NCBI RefSeq assembly: GCF_001742225.1
Contig: NZ_CP017075.1
Location: 2,852,001 to 2,916,000, forward strand
From: Novosphingobium resinovorum
Lineage (GTDB): Bacteria; Pseudomonadota; Alphaproteobacteria; Sphingomonadales; Sphingomonadaceae
DNA length: 64,000 bases
Reading direction: 5' to 3'
The notes below the pieces were generated by a model. The model ran no database searches, was not told the origin of the DNA, and saw only the letters and a program-made list of their open reading frames with translations. Below, piece by piece: positions 18,393 to 26,989 of this stretch (the stretch's first letter is position 1; each line of letters begins with the position of its first letter). Position numbers and translations under genes: made by a program.

Positions 18393-18590
18393 CTCTTGGG
18401 TGTCCCTTCCTCTTGATGTGCCCTTATACCGGACATCTGTGCGGTAGTGAACATGAACGGCGAATGGCTTGTGCGCCCTTCAACACACAGCATTGCATGC
18501 GGTTCCCACCCACAAGGCAGATTGCAAAGCGTTGCGGCGCAACACAGGTTCTTCGCGCGGCGCACAATCTCTGCTAGCGGTGGAAGCACT

Positions 18591-19922
18591 GTGACACCCT
18601 TTCCCTGGACCGACGTCCTCATCATCATCGGGCTGATTCTGCTGAACGGCCTGTTCTCGATGTCCGAACTGGCCATCGTCTCCGCGCGCACGCCGCGCCT
18701 CAAGATGTCCGCCGACAAGGGCAGCCGGGCCGCCCTGACCGCGATGGAACTGGCAGCCGACCCGGGCCGCTTCCTCTCCACCGTGCAGATCGGCATCACC
18801 CTGATCGGCATCATCGCGGGCGCTTATTCGGGCGCGAGTCTCGGCCAGCCGGTCGGCGATCGCCTCGCCACGCTCGGCGTGCCGGTCCGTTTCGCAGGCG
18901 AGCTGGGTTTCGCGCTGGTGATCATTGCCACGACATACGCCAGCGTCGTCGTCGGCGAACTGGTGCCCAAGCAACTGGCCCTGCGCATGGCCGAGCCGGT
19001 CGCGCTGGTCATGGCCCGCCCGATGAGCATCCTGGCGACGGCGATGGGTCCGTTCGTCTGGCTGCTCGACAAGTCCTCGGGCCTGATCCTGCGCCTGTTC
19101 TCGATCCGCAGCGGCGATACCGAGCGTCTCACCGCCGAGGAACTCCACATGATCTTCGCCGAGGCCACCCGCACCGGCGTTATCGAGGAGGAGGAGCGCG
19201 CGATGATGACCGGCGTGATGCGTCTCGCCGAGCGTCCCGTCCGCGAACTGATGACCCCGCGCAACCAGATCGACTGGATCGACGCCGACGCCGACGAGAC
19301 CCAGCTGCGCGCCAAGATCGCCGCCTCGCCGCACTCGCTGCTGCCGGTGGTGGCGGGCGAAGGCGCACCAGACAACGTGGTCGGCATCCTCAAGGTCAAG
19401 GAAGTGCTCGCCGCGCTGGTCGAGGGCCGGACGGTCGAGGTCCGCGCGATGATGCGCAAGGCCGAGGTCATCCCCGACCAGCTCGACGCCATGGATGCCC
19501 TGCGCAAGCTGCAGACCGCCGAAGTGTCGATGGCTGTGGTCCACGACGAATACGGCCACCTCGAAGGCGTGGTGACCCCCTCCGACGTTCTCGCGGCGCT
19601 GGCGGGCAACTTCGTCTCGCACCAGGACGAGGGCGACGAGCCCATGGTGACCGAGCGCGAGGACGGATCGCTGCTGGTTTCCGGCGCCATGCCTGCCGAT
19701 TCGCTGGCCGATCGCCTCGGCATCACGCTGCCCGAGGACCGTGATTTCGCGACCCTCGCAGGGCTGGTGCTCCACGTACTGCGCAAGGTCCCACGCGAGG
19801 GCGAGCACTTCACCGATCAGGGCTGGCGTTTCGAAGTCATCGACATGGACGGGCTCAAGATCGACAAGCTCCTCGTCAGCAGCGTCGAGGATGAGGACGA
19901 CGGCGTCACCGGCGACGGCTGA
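18591..19922 (+). CDS. CorC/TlyC (hemolysin) family membrane protein, DUF21-CBS-CorC_HlyC
   Basis: A 443-residue protein with the standard three-part layout. A DUF21 (CNNM) membrane domain comes first, with VLIIIGLILLNGLFSMSELA and a VQIGITLIGIIAGAYSGAS helix. It is followed by a CBS pair (about 205-330, MTPRNQIDWID to VHDEYGHLEGVVT) and a C-terminal CorC_HlyC domain (about 350-430). Members bind Mg/ATP and act in divalent-cation transport or tolerance; the hemolysin name is historical. GTG 18591 was chosen because GGTGGAAG lies 6-7 bp upstream; an upstream frame start at 18447 adds 48 low-complexity residues without domain support. Followed by an intrinsic terminator. Confidence 0.88.
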   Translation: MTPFPWTDVLIIIGLILLNGLFSMSELAIVSARTPRLKMSADKGSRAALTAMELAADPGRFLSTVQIGITLIGIIAGAYSGASLGQPVGDRLATLGVPVRFAGELGFALVIIATTYASVVVGELVPKQLALRMAEPVALVMARPMSILATAMGPFVWLLDKSSGLILRLFSIRSGDTERLTAEELHMIFAEATRTGVIEEEERAMMTGVMRLAERPVRELMTPRNQIDWIDADADETQLRAKIAASPHSLLPVVAGEGAPDNVVGILKVKEVLAALVEGRTVEVRAMMRKAEVIPDQLDAMDALRKLQTAEVSMAVVHDEYGHLEGVVTPSDVLAALAGNFVSHQDEGDEPMVTEREDGSLLVSGAMPADSLADRLGITLPEDRDFATLAGLVLHVLRKVPREGEHFTDQGWRFEVIDMDGLKIDKLLVSSVEDEDDGVTGDG

Positions 19923-19954
19923 CAAGCCTGCTGGCGGGCTAGGCCATGATTGAG

Positions 19955-19986
19955 AGGGCACGCGGGGCGACCCGCGTGCCCCTTTT
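19955..19986 (+). terminator. Intrinsic terminator after the CorC-type gene
   Basis: GGGCACGCGGG and CCCGCGTGCCC form a perfect stem around GCGA-type loop bases and are followed by CTTTT. Confidence 0.85.
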
Positions 19987-20025
19987 CATGCGCAGAAAGA
20001 ATTAGGGCGGGCATCGCAAAACAAA

Positions 20026-20207
20026 CCCCGTCATCCCAGCGAAGGCTGGGGCCGCTGGCCGCGCAAAGCCCGACCCTCGACCGGACGCTTTGACGATAGC
20101 TAAACCTTGAAGCGTCATTGCGAGCGCAGCGAAGCAATGACGAAGGGTGGGGCAATCGCTCTGGCAGTAACAGGCCAGCGGTCCCAGCCTTCGCTGGGAT
20201 GACGGGG
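20026..20207. repeat. Paired repeat, CCCCGTCATCCCAGCGAAGGC family
   Basis: Inverted copies at 20026-20053 and 20180-20207, each itself a small hairpin (CCCAGC gaag GCTGGG), flank about 125 bp that contain a fragment of another repeat family (20113-20142). The whole 354-bp gap 19923-20276 between convergent genes therefore holds two terminators and nested repeats; I see no gene in it. Confidence 0.8.
20113..20142. repeat. Collapsed CGTCATTGCGAGC repeat (copy 2)
   Basis: One arm of the family at 2065 and 43892, ending GAAGCAATGACG, so the two outer ends have been joined and the centre lost. Confidence 0.75.
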
Positions 20208-20225
20208 TTGCGCCTTGCCGATACG

Positions 20226-20254
20226 AAAAAGGCCGGACTTTCGCCCGGCCCTTC
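20226..20254 (-). terminator. Intrinsic terminator after the DUF3035 gene
   Basis: On the minus strand AAGGGCCGG and CCGGCCTTTTT pair around GCGAAAGT and end in a run of five T. Confidence 0.8.
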
Positions 20255-20276
20255 TCGTTACGTTCCAGCGCAAAGA

Positions 20277-20687
20277 TCAACCGCCCACGGCAGTCTGCGC
20301 GTCACGCCCGTCGCCTTCCGGCGCGGCGAGGATCGCGCGGGTCAGCTGACCCTTGGCGACCGTGTAGGTCTGCGGATCCCCCACCGTCGAGCGGATGGAC
20401 GGCTCGGCGGTGCCGGCCAGGCTGAGCGCCGACTTCTCGATGTCGCTGCGGGCCTGCGGGCCGCCGAACAGCGCATCGAGCGTCTGCTGCTGCACCGAAT
20501 CGTCGGTCGGGCGAGGCTGGCCCTGCTTCGGCGGGCTCAGCGAGAAGTCGGGCGGCACCACCAGCGGGGTCTGGCGCTGCACGGCGAACTCGTCGGGGCG
20601 AGCACGGTTGAACAGGCCGGTGCTGCCGCAAGCGGACAGCATGACCGCGCCCGTCGCGACGAGGAGGAGGGCAGCGGTTTTCTTCAT
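20277..20687 (-). CDS. DUF3035 family lipoprotein
   Basis: A 136-residue lipoprotein with signal MKKTAALLLVATGAVMLSAC (Cys20). The mature part begins GSTGLFNRARPDEFAV and carries the family's proline-rich LVVPPDFSLSPP motif, followed by a helical region (DDSVQQQTLDALFGG and RSDIEKSALSLAG). The function of the family is not established; it is common in alphaproteobacteria beside lspA, as here. ATG 20687 is used; ATG 20693 two codons earlier is equally possible. The start is 22 bp after the lspA stop, so the order ileS-lspA-DUF3035 is an operon ended by the terminator at 20226-20254. Confidence 0.8.
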   Translation of the reverse strand: MKKTAALLLVATGAVMLSACGSTGLFNRARPDEFAVQRQTPLVVPPDFSLSPPKQGQPRPTDDSVQQQTLDALFGGPQARSDIEKSALSLAGTAEPSIRSTVGDPQTYTVAKGQLTRAILAAPEGDGRDAQTAVGG

Positions 20688-20709
20688 GCGCATCAAATTC
20701 AACTCGCGT

Positions 20710-21228
20710 TTAATCTGCAATCGGGGCGGGTTGCGCCTCTGTCTCGGGCTTGTCGCGCGAAAACAGGGAACGGGCAAGGATAATCAGGACGCCGATGGTG
20801 ATGGCGGCGTCCGCAAGATTGAAGATCAGGAAGGGCCGCCATGCTCCGAAATGCAGGTCGGCATAGTCGATGACATAGCCGACGCCGAAACGGTCGCGGA
20901 TGTTTCCGGCCGCCCCGCCCAGCACCATGCCGAGCGCCGCGATCTCCGGCAGCTTGCGCTCGCGCAGCAGCCAGACGAACACGAAGGCCGCGATCGCGCC
21001 GGTCATGGCGACCAGCGCCCAGCGGCCCTCGGGCGAACCCGCAGTGAACAGGCCCAGCGAGACACCGAAGTTCTGCGTCCACGTCAGGTTGAAGAACGGC
21101 AGGACATAGACCTGCCCGATCCGGTCGAGATCGATGCCTTCGGTGATCCAGCCCTTGATGCCCTGGTCGATCGCATAGACGACCACGGCGACCAGCAGGC
21201 CGATCGCGCGCTTCATCCAGGGGTTCAT
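20710..21228 (-). CDS. lspA: Lipoprotein signal peptidase (signal peptidase II)
   Basis: A 172-residue inner-membrane aspartyl protease that cleaves prolipoprotein signal peptides after diacylglyceryl transfer. Four membrane spans are visible. The catalytic aspartates lie in GAAGNIRDRFG and FNLADAAITIG, and the NLTWTQNFGVSLGLF segment matches the family's N-x-G-x-x-F/L-G loop. ATG 21228 overlaps the ileS stop by 4 bp (ATGA), so lspA is translationally coupled to ileS, an arrangement also found in other proteobacteria. The window encodes several substrates (lipoproteins at 0.5, 17.7, 20.3 and 31.6 kb). Confidence 0.95.
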   Translation of the reverse strand: MNPWMKRAIGLLVAVVVYAIDQGIKGWITEGIDLDRIGQVYVLPFFNLTWTQNFGVSLGLFTAGSPEGRWALVAMTGAIAAFVFVWLLRERKLPEIAALGMVLGGAAGNIRDRFGVGYVIDYADLHFGAWRPFLIFNLADAAITIGVLIILARSLFSRDKPETEAQPAPIAD

Positions 21229-24206
21229 TCCACCGGCTCCACGACGTCGTCGCAGCGGTCGCACAGCGCGCCGTCCTCGGTCACTTCCGGGAGATGCCGC
21301 CAGCAGCGGCCGCACTTGTGGTCGGTGGAGGGGGTGACGGTCACCTCCTCGCCCTGCCCGCGCGTGACTGTCCCGGTGATGAACAGCTCGGCGAGATCAG
21401 CTTCCGAGAAGTCCCCGACGGGTAGCACGGCATCACCCAACTCGACCTTCGCTTGAAGGCCAGAGCCAATTACCTTTTCACGACGTAGCGGTTCAATCTG
21501 CTCTGTCACCTTGGCTCGAGCAACTCGCAAGCGATCCCACTTCCGCTCAAGATCGTGAGCACCGTCAAGATCAGGATTGTCCCCGGGTTCGTGATCCACT
21601 GCCGGAACTTCCGGCCATTCGAGCAGGTGAACGCTGTCGCCGTCCGGATAGCGCGATCCCCAGGTCTCCTCGGCGGTGAACACGATCACCGGCGCGGCGT
21701 AGCGGATCAGCGCGTGGAACAGCGTGTCCAGCACCGTGCGGTAGGCGCGGCGCTTGGGGTCCGTCGGCGCGTCGCAGTAGAGGCAGTCCTTGCGGATATC
21801 GAAGAAGAACGCCGAGAGGTCCTCGTTGCAGAAATCGAGCAGCGAGCGGACGTAGGTGTTGAAGTCGAAGGCATCGATCGCCCCGCGCAGCGTCGCGTCG
21901 AGTTTGCCCAGCAGCGCAAGCACGTAGCGCTCCAGTTCGGGCATCTCCGACACGGGAAGGCGCTCCGCCTCGTCGAAGCCGTCCAGTGCGCCCAGCAGGT
22001 AGCGCAGGGTGTTGCGCAGCTTGCGGTACTGGTCGGCGACGCCCTTGAGGATTTCGTCGCCGATGCGGTGGTCCTCGGTGAAGTCCACCGAGAGCGCCCA
22101 GAGACGGATGATGTCGGCGCCGTTGGTCTCCATGACCTTGAGCGGGCTGATCGTGTTGCCCAGCGACTTGGACATCTTCATGCCCTTGGCGTCCATCGTG
22201 AAGCCGTGGGTCAGCACCGCCTTGTACGGCGCATGGCCGCGCGTGGCGCAGCTTTCCAGCAGCGAGGACTGGAACCAGCCGCGATGCTGGTCGGAGCCTT
22301 CGAGATAGAGATCCGCCTTCGGGCCGGTATAGCCTTCGGGGCGCAGCAGATCGGGCCAACGGCCTGATTCCAGAACGAAAGCGTGCGTGGAGCCGGAATC
22401 GAACCAGACGTCGAGAATGTCGGCGACACGCTCGTAATCGTCGGCGTTGTAGCCGTTGCCGAGCAGGTCCTGCGCGGCTTCGTCCGACCAGCCATCGACT
22501 CCCTTCGCCAGGATCGCGGCGCGGATACGCTCGTTGACGGCGGGATCGACGAGGTATTCGCCGGTCTTGCGATGCACGAACAGCGTGATCGGCACGCCCC
22601 ATGCGCGCTGGCGCGAGAGCACCCAGTCGGGGCGCCCCTCGACCATCGCGCCGATGCGGTTGCGGCCCTTGTCGGGAACGAAGCGGGTTTCGGCGATGGC
22701 CTGCAGCGCCGCCTGACGAAGCGTCGGCGCGTCCATCAGGTTTTCCTCGGCGGGATCGATCGCCCCGCCCTCGTTCTCCCAGCGCTTGTCGGCCGGGGTC
22801 TTGGGCGAGATATGCGTCATCGCCTTGTCCATCGGCACGAACCACTGCGGGGTGCAGCGGTAGATCACCTTGGCCTTGGAACGCCACGAGTGCGGGTAGG
22901 AATGCTTGTAATCCGCCGAAGCCGCCAGCAGGCCGCCCGCTTCGCGCAGGTCAGAGCAGATCGGGCCGTCGGGGGCGTTGAACTTCGGATTGATGACCGA
23001 GCCCTGCCCGGCCAGCCACAGCCAGTCCTCGCGGTACTTGCCGTCGGCCTCGACCACGAACTTGGGGTTGATGCCGTTGGCCTTGCACAGATCGAAGTCG
23101 TCCTCGCCATGGTCGGGCGCCATGTGGACGAGGCCGGTGCCGCTCTCGGTGGTGACGAAATCACCCGCCAGTAGCGGACGCGGTTCGACGAAGAACCCGC
23201 CGAGCGCGTGCATCGGGTGACGGGCGATGGTGCCGGCGAGGTCGGAGCCTTTGATGGTTGCCAAGAACTCCGGCAGTTCCGCAACTGGATTGCCATCAAC
23301 GCCAATACGGTTGCCATCTTCGTCGAGACCAGCGCCGATAGGACGCTGACCTAGCTGCCAGCGGACCATCGCCGATGCAAACAAATCAGCTGCAATTAGA
23401 AATTTGCGCCCCGACAGTGCGAATAGCCGATACTCAACCTCCGGCCCGTAAGCCAAAGCCTGGTTCACCGGGATCGTCCACGGCGTCGTCGTCCAGATCA
23501 CGGCATGGGCGCCGACCAGTTCGGGCACCTTGGATTCGACGATCTCGAACGCCACGTCGATCTGGGTCGAGGTGATGTCCTCGTACTCCACCTCGGCTTC
23601 GGCAAGGGCGGTCTTCTCCACCGGCGACCACATCACCGGCTTGGCGCCGCGATAGAGCATGCCGTTCTCGGCGAACTTGAGCAGTTCGCCGACGATGGTC
23701 GCCTCGGCCTGGAAGTCCATCGTCAGGTACGGGTTGTCCCAGTCGCCGTTGATGCCGAGGCGCTTGAGCTGCTCGCGCTGCACGTTCACCCAGTTCTGGG
23801 CATAGGCGCGGCATTCGGCGCGGAATTCCTCCGCCGGAACCTCGTCCTTGTTCTTCTTTTTCTTGCGGTACTCTTCCTCGACCTTCCACTCGATCGGCAG
23901 GCCGTGGCAGTCCCAGCCGGGAACGTAAGGCGCGTCCTTGCCCAGCAGGGTCTGGGTGCGGACGACCATGTCCTTGAGGATGTGGTTCAGCGCGTGGCCG
24001 ATGTGCATGTCGCCGTTGGCATAAGGCGGGCCGTCATGCAGCACGAACTTGTCGCGGCCGCGGCGGGCGTCACGGGTCTTCTCGTAAATCTTTTCCGACT
24101 GCCAGCGCGTAAGAATGCCTGGCTCCTTCTGGGGGAGTCCGGCCTTCATCGGGAAATCGGTCTTCGGCAGGAAGACGGTGCTACGATAGTCGCGCTGTTC
24201 GGTCAT
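21225..24206 (-). CDS. ileS: Isoleucine-tRNA ligase
   Basis: A 993-residue class I aminoacyl-tRNA synthetase. The HIGH motif is at residues 68-71 (GDMHIGHALNH), the KMSKS loop near 675 (GMKMSKSLGN), and the CP1 editing domain about 200-400 with WTTTPWTIP. The C-terminus has a four-cysteine zinc finger (CGRCWRH ... LCDRCDD), typical of the bacterial zinc-containing type. Length is normal for alphaproteobacteria. Two stretches (about 21425-21600 and 23255-23465) have visibly lower GC (roughly 55-58% by hand count) and different codon choice from the rest, in the C-terminal part and the editing domain; this may mark recombination. First gene of the ileS-lspA-DUF3035 operon. Confidence 0.97.
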   Translation of the reverse strand: MTEQRDYRSTVFLPKTDFPMKAGLPQKEPGILTRWQSEKIYEKTRDARRGRDKFVLHDGPPYANGDMHIGHALNHILKDMVVRTQTLLGKDAPYVPGWDCHGLPIEWKVEEEYRKKKKNKDEVPAEEFRAECRAYAQNWVNVQREQLKRLGINGDWDNPYLTMDFQAEATIVGELLKFAENGMLYRGAKPVMWSPVEKTALAEAEVEYEDITSTQIDVAFEIVESKVPELVGAHAVIWTTTPWTIPVNQALAYGPEVEYRLFALSGRKFLIAADLFASAMVRWQLGQRPIGAGLDEDGNRIGVDGNPVAELPEFLATIKGSDLAGTIARHPMHALGGFFVEPRPLLAGDFVTTESGTGLVHMAPDHGEDDFDLCKANGINPKFVVEADGKYREDWLWLAGQGSVINPKFNAPDGPICSDLREAGGLLAASADYKHSYPHSWRSKAKVIYRCTPQWFVPMDKAMTHISPKTPADKRWENEGGAIDPAEENLMDAPTLRQAALQAIAETRFVPDKGRNRIGAMVEGRPDWVLSRQRAWGVPITLFVHRKTGEYLVDPAVNERIRAAILAKGVDGWSDEAAQDLLGNGYNADDYERVADILDVWFDSGSTHAFVLESGRWPDLLRPEGYTGPKADLYLEGSDQHRGWFQSSLLESCATRGHAPYKAVLTHGFTMDAKGMKMSKSLGNTISPLKVMETNGADIIRLWALSVDFTEDHRIGDEILKGVADQYRKLRNTLRYLLGALDGFDEAERLPVSEMPELERYVLALLGKLDATLRGAIDAFDFNTYVRSLLDFCNEDLSAFFFDIRKDCLYCDAPTDPKRRAYRTVLDTLFHALIRYAAPVIVFTAEETWGSRYPDGDSVHLLEWPEVPAVDHEPGDNPDLDGAHDLERKWDRLRVARAKVTEQIEPLRREKVIGSGLQAKVELGDAVLPVGDFSEADLAELFITGTVTRGQGEEVTVTPSTDHKCGRCWRHLPEVTEDGALCDRCDDVVEPVE

Positions 24207-24249
24207 GATCGCGGGGCACTAGAACAAATGCGCGATCGTTGGAAGTAGG

Positions 24250-24371
24250 CGTCGTCCCGGACTTGATCCGGGACCTCTGGCCATGAACAGCCGACCTCAC
24301 GGGCGCGGCACCCTGCGCGACAACGCTCGCCTAAAGACCGCCAGCGGTCCCGGATCAAGTCCGGGACGACG
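24250..24371. repeat. Paired repeat, CGTCGTCCCGGACTTGATCC family
   Basis: Two 26-bp arms in opposite orientation (24250-24275 and 24346-24371), each also a short internal palindrome (GGTCCCGGA/TCCGGGACG), enclose 70 bp. The right arm abuts the ribF stop codon. It fills the gap between ribF and ileS, both on the minus strand. Confidence 0.85.
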
Positions 24372-25304
24372 TCAGGATAGCCCCGCCAGCAATTCGCGCG
24401 CCTTCACGCAGTCCCGGTCCATCTGCTCGATCAGCGCGTCGAGCGAATCGAACTTCGCCTCGGGCCGCAGGAAATGGTGGAACGCCACCTCGATCTCCTG
24501 TCCGTAGAGGTCACCTGCGAAGTCGAAGAAGTGCGGCTCCAGCAGTTCCTTGGGCGGGTCGAACGTCGGGCGGATGCCGATGTTCGCCGCACCGTGGACC
24601 ACGCGGCCGTCCGGCATGCGCCCGGTCACCGCATAGATGCCGTAAAGCGGGCGCAGGTAGTTCGCCATGTCGAGGTTGGCGGTGGGAAAGCCGATGGTGC
24701 GGCCCAGCTTGTCGCCATGCTGCACCCGGCCCCGGATCGAGAACGGCCGCGTCAGCAGGCGTGCGGCCAGTTGGCAGTCGCCGGACTTGAGCGCCTCGCG
24801 GATGCGGCTCGACGAGACGGTGCCGCCCGCGTCGCTGACCGGGCCGACGGTACGGCCTTCAAGCCCGTGCGCCGCGCCGACCTCTCGCAGCAATTGCGGA
24901 TTGCCACCCTTGGCGCGGCCGAACGTGAAATCCTCGCCGGTGACGACGCCGACCGCGCCCATGTGACGCACCAGCATCTCCTCGATCCACTGCACGGCGG
25001 GCATCGCCGCCATCGCCGAATCGAAGTGCAGCACCAGCATCGCATCCGCGCCGGCGGCCGCGAACAGTTCCTGCCGCTGCTCCAGAGTCGTCAGACGGAA
25101 GGGCTCGGCATCAGGCTTGAAGTGGCGGACGGGGTGCGGGTCGAAGGTGGCGACGATGGCCGGGCGGCCCTGCGCCTTCGCCCAGCCGATCGCCTCTCCC
25201 ACCACCGCCTGGTGGCCCTGGTGGAACCCGTCGAAGTTACCCAGCGCCAGCACGGCACCGCGCAGGGATTCGGGAACGGGTTGGCGGTTGTCGAGGCGAA
25301 TCAT
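24372..25304 (-). CDS. ribF: Bifunctional riboflavin kinase / FAD synthetase
   Basis: A 310-residue enzyme making FMN and then FAD from riboflavin and ATP. The N-terminal adenylyltransferase domain (about 1-185) shows ALGNFDGFHQGH and a VATFDPHPVRHFKP block, with the SSSRIREALKSGD segment (ISSTxIR-like) near 165-180. The C-terminal riboflavin kinase domain (about 190-305) carries HGDKLGRTIGFPTANLDM and the GAANIGIRPTFD loop. It lies 12 bp upstream of, and on the same strand as, ileS's block, and directly downstream of folA. No FMN riboswitch is visible upstream, as expected for a kinase gene inside a housekeeping cluster. Confidence 0.96.
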   Translation of the reverse strand: MIRLDNRQPVPESLRGAVLALGNFDGFHQGHQAVVGEAIGWAKAQGRPAIVATFDPHPVRHFKPDAEPFRLTTLEQRQELFAAAGADAMLVLHFDSAMAAMPAVQWIEEMLVRHMGAVGVVTGEDFTFGRAKGGNPQLLREVGAAHGLEGRTVGPVSDAGGTVSSSRIREALKSGDCQLAARLLTRPFSIRGRVQHGDKLGRTIGFPTANLDMANYLRPLYGIYAVTGRMPDGRVVHGAANIGIRPTFDPPKELLEPHFFDFAGDLYGQEIEVAFHHFLRPEAKFDSLDALIEQMDRDCVKARELLAGLS

Positions 25305-25315
25305 GGGCGTCTCGG

Positions 25316-25801
25316 CTATAGGGCGCGTGTGAGAGTCACGAAAGCATGTGCCGGTCGGGCACCGTCCGCCGCATGGGCGTCGCGCGCAATTTCAACCCAC
25401 TCGGGGCCGACTTCGGGCATTACGGTATCGCCCTCGTAATCGCCCGCGATCTCGGTCAGCTCGATCCGGGCGGCGAGCGGGAGGAAGAGAGCATTGATCT
25501 CGGCCCCGCCGATCACCGCGACTTCGCCTTCTCCGGCAAGCGCCAACGCCTCGTCCACCGAATGCGCGACTTCGGCGCCTTCCGCGCTCCAGCCGGTGTC
25601 GCGGGTCAGCACGATGTGACGGCGACCGGGCAGTGGCGCGGGAAAGCTGTCGAAGGTCTTGCGGCCCATCACCATCGGCTTGCCCATGGTCAGCGCCTTG
25701 AACCGCTTGAGGTCCGCCGGGAGCCGCCAGGGCAGCGCGCCGTCGCGGCCGATCACGCCGTTTTCGGCGCGGGCGTAGATGAGGAAGACCTCCTGCGCCA
25801 T
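25316..25801 (-). CDS. folA: Dihydrofolate reductase
   Basis: A 161-residue chromosomal DHFR, NADPH-dependent, regenerating tetrahydrofolate. Conserved features: ARAENGVIGRDGALPWRLPAD (substrate loop, with Asp in the PADLKRFK helix), MGRKTFDSFPAPLPGR, VIGGAEINALFLP (cofactor glycines) and the strand LTEIAGDYEGDTVMPEV. Its start overlaps the purK stop by one base and its stop is 11 bp before ribF. The unit purE-purK-folA-ribF is likely co-transcribed, which groups purine and folate/flavin cofactor synthesis. Confidence 0.96.
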   Translation of the reverse strand: MAQEVFLIYARAENGVIGRDGALPWRLPADLKRFKALTMGKPMVMGRKTFDSFPAPLPGRRHIVLTRDTGWSAEGAEVAHSVDEALALAGEGEVAVIGGAEINALFLPLAARIELTEIAGDYEGDTVMPEVGPEWVEIARDAHAADGARPAHAFVTLTRAL

Positions 25802-26859
25802 CAGCTCAGGATCAGCCGCGTCACATGGCCCATCTTGCGCCCCGGACGGGCGGCGGCCTTGCCGTAGAGGTGCAGGTGGTTGGCCGGGTCGGCGAGGATG
25901 GTCGGCCAGTCGTGCGCCTCGTCGCCGATGAGGTTGCGCATTTCCACGCCCTTGGCGGCAAGGCCGGTGTCGCCCAGCGGCAGCCCGCAGATCGCGCGGA
26001 CGTGGTTCTCGAACTGGCTGGTGACCGAGCCCTCGATAGTCCAGTGGCCCGAGTTGTGGACGCGCGGGGCCATCTCGTTGAAGACGGGGCCGTCCTTCGT
26101 GGCGAAGAATTCCAGCGTCAGCACGCCGACATAGTCCAGCGCATCGGCAACCTTCGTCGCGAGTTCGCGCGCGGCGGGCACCTGCTCCAGCAGGTCGGCG
26201 GGCGCGGGCACGGTGCTGAGCGCCAGGATGCCGCCTTCATGGACGTTGTGGGCGCTGTCGAAGAAGCGCACCTCGCCGTCCGCGCCGCGGCACAGGATCA
26301 CCGAGAATTCGGCAAAGAAGGTGACGAAGCCCTCGTAGATCAGCGGCGTCGCAGGCAGGTCCAGCGCGGCAGCGTCCGCGGGCGTCATGATCCGCCACTG
26401 GCCCTTGCCGTCGTAGCCGTCGCGGCGGGTCTTCAGGATGCCCGGCGCGCCGATCGCGGCGATGGCCTGCGCAAGATCCTCCGCGCTATCCACCGGGGCG
26501 AAGGGGGCGGGGGTGCCGCCGAGGTCAGTGACGAAGCGCTTTTCGTTCAGGCGGTCCTGCGCGGTTTCGAGAGCGCGGGCGTGGGCGAGCAGCGGCGTGT
26601 CGCCCAGCGCCGCGAGCGGGCCAACGGGGACGTTCTCGAACTCGTACGTCACCACCGCGCAGTCGGCGGCAAACTTCGCCATGGCCTCGGCATCGTCCCA
26701 TGCGGCGCAAGTGAAGGCGGCGCAAACGTCGGCGGCGATCGAGTCCGCCTCGGGCGCGTAGACGTGGCAGCGATAGCCCAGCTGCGCCGCCGCCATGGCG
26801 ATCATCCGCCCGAGCTGGCCGCCGCCAAGAATGCCGATGGTTTCGCCGGGAGAGATCAT
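25801..26859 (-). CDS. purK: N5-carboxyaminoimidazole ribonucleotide synthase
   Basis: A 352-residue ATP-grasp enzyme that carboxylates AIR to N5-CAIR with bicarbonate, the step before PurE. The N-terminal fold has GILGGGQLGRMIAMAAAQLG. The ATP-grasp core shows LKTRRDGYDGKGQWRI, and the active-site block EMAPRVHNSGHWTIEGSVTSQ(FE)NH is clear. Length is normal. It starts at ATG 26859, 130 bp downstream of purE; that gap is unusually long for this pair and is filled by a palindromic repeat. Confidence 0.97.
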   Translation of the reverse strand: MISPGETIGILGGGQLGRMIAMAAAQLGYRCHVYAPEADSIAADVCAAFTCAAWDDAEAMAKFAADCAVVTYEFENVPVGPLAALGDTPLLAHARALETAQDRLNEKRFVTDLGGTPAPFAPVDSAEDLAQAIAAIGAPGILKTRRDGYDGKGQWRIMTPADAAALDLPATPLIYEGFVTFFAEFSVILCRGADGEVRFFDSAHNVHEGGILALSTVPAPADLLEQVPAARELATKVADALDYVGVLTLEFFATKDGPVFNEMAPRVHNSGHWTIEGSVTSQFENHVRAICGLPLGDTGLAAKGVEMRNLIGDEAHDWPTILADPANHLHLYGKAAARPGRKMGHVTRLILS

Positions 26860-26888
26860 TACGCCTTTACGCCTGCCTTGTGCCGGTG

Positions 26889-26967
26889 CCCTTCGACAAG
26901 CTCAGGGTGAGCGGACTTAGTGCTGAAATTCTAAAACCCAACCCCGCTCGTGCTGAGCGTGTCGAAG
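26889..26967. repeat. Paired repeat, CTTCGACAAGCTCAG family (copy 1)
   Basis: Left arm CCCTTCGACAAGCTCAGGGT... (26889-26915) and a diverged right arm (26943-26967, ending GTGTCGAAG) face each other between purE and purK. The motif is a widely seen bacterial intergenic palindrome; further copies are at 33510-33580 and 63838-63935. Confidence 0.8.
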
Positions 26968-26989
26968 CACCTCAGCCGAGCGGGAAACA

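Noticed and set aside
18480..19961. A 493-residue minus-strand frame opposite the CorC-type gene
   Set aside because: Antisense shadow of a well-supported gene.
20002..20280. A 92-residue minus-strand frame in the 19.9-20.3 kb gap
   Set aside because: It consists of the translated repeat elements and a terminator; no independent coding signal.
24372..25304. FMN riboswitch control of ribF
   Set aside because: The upstream sequence is coding (folA, 11 bp away); there is no room for or trace of the aptamer.
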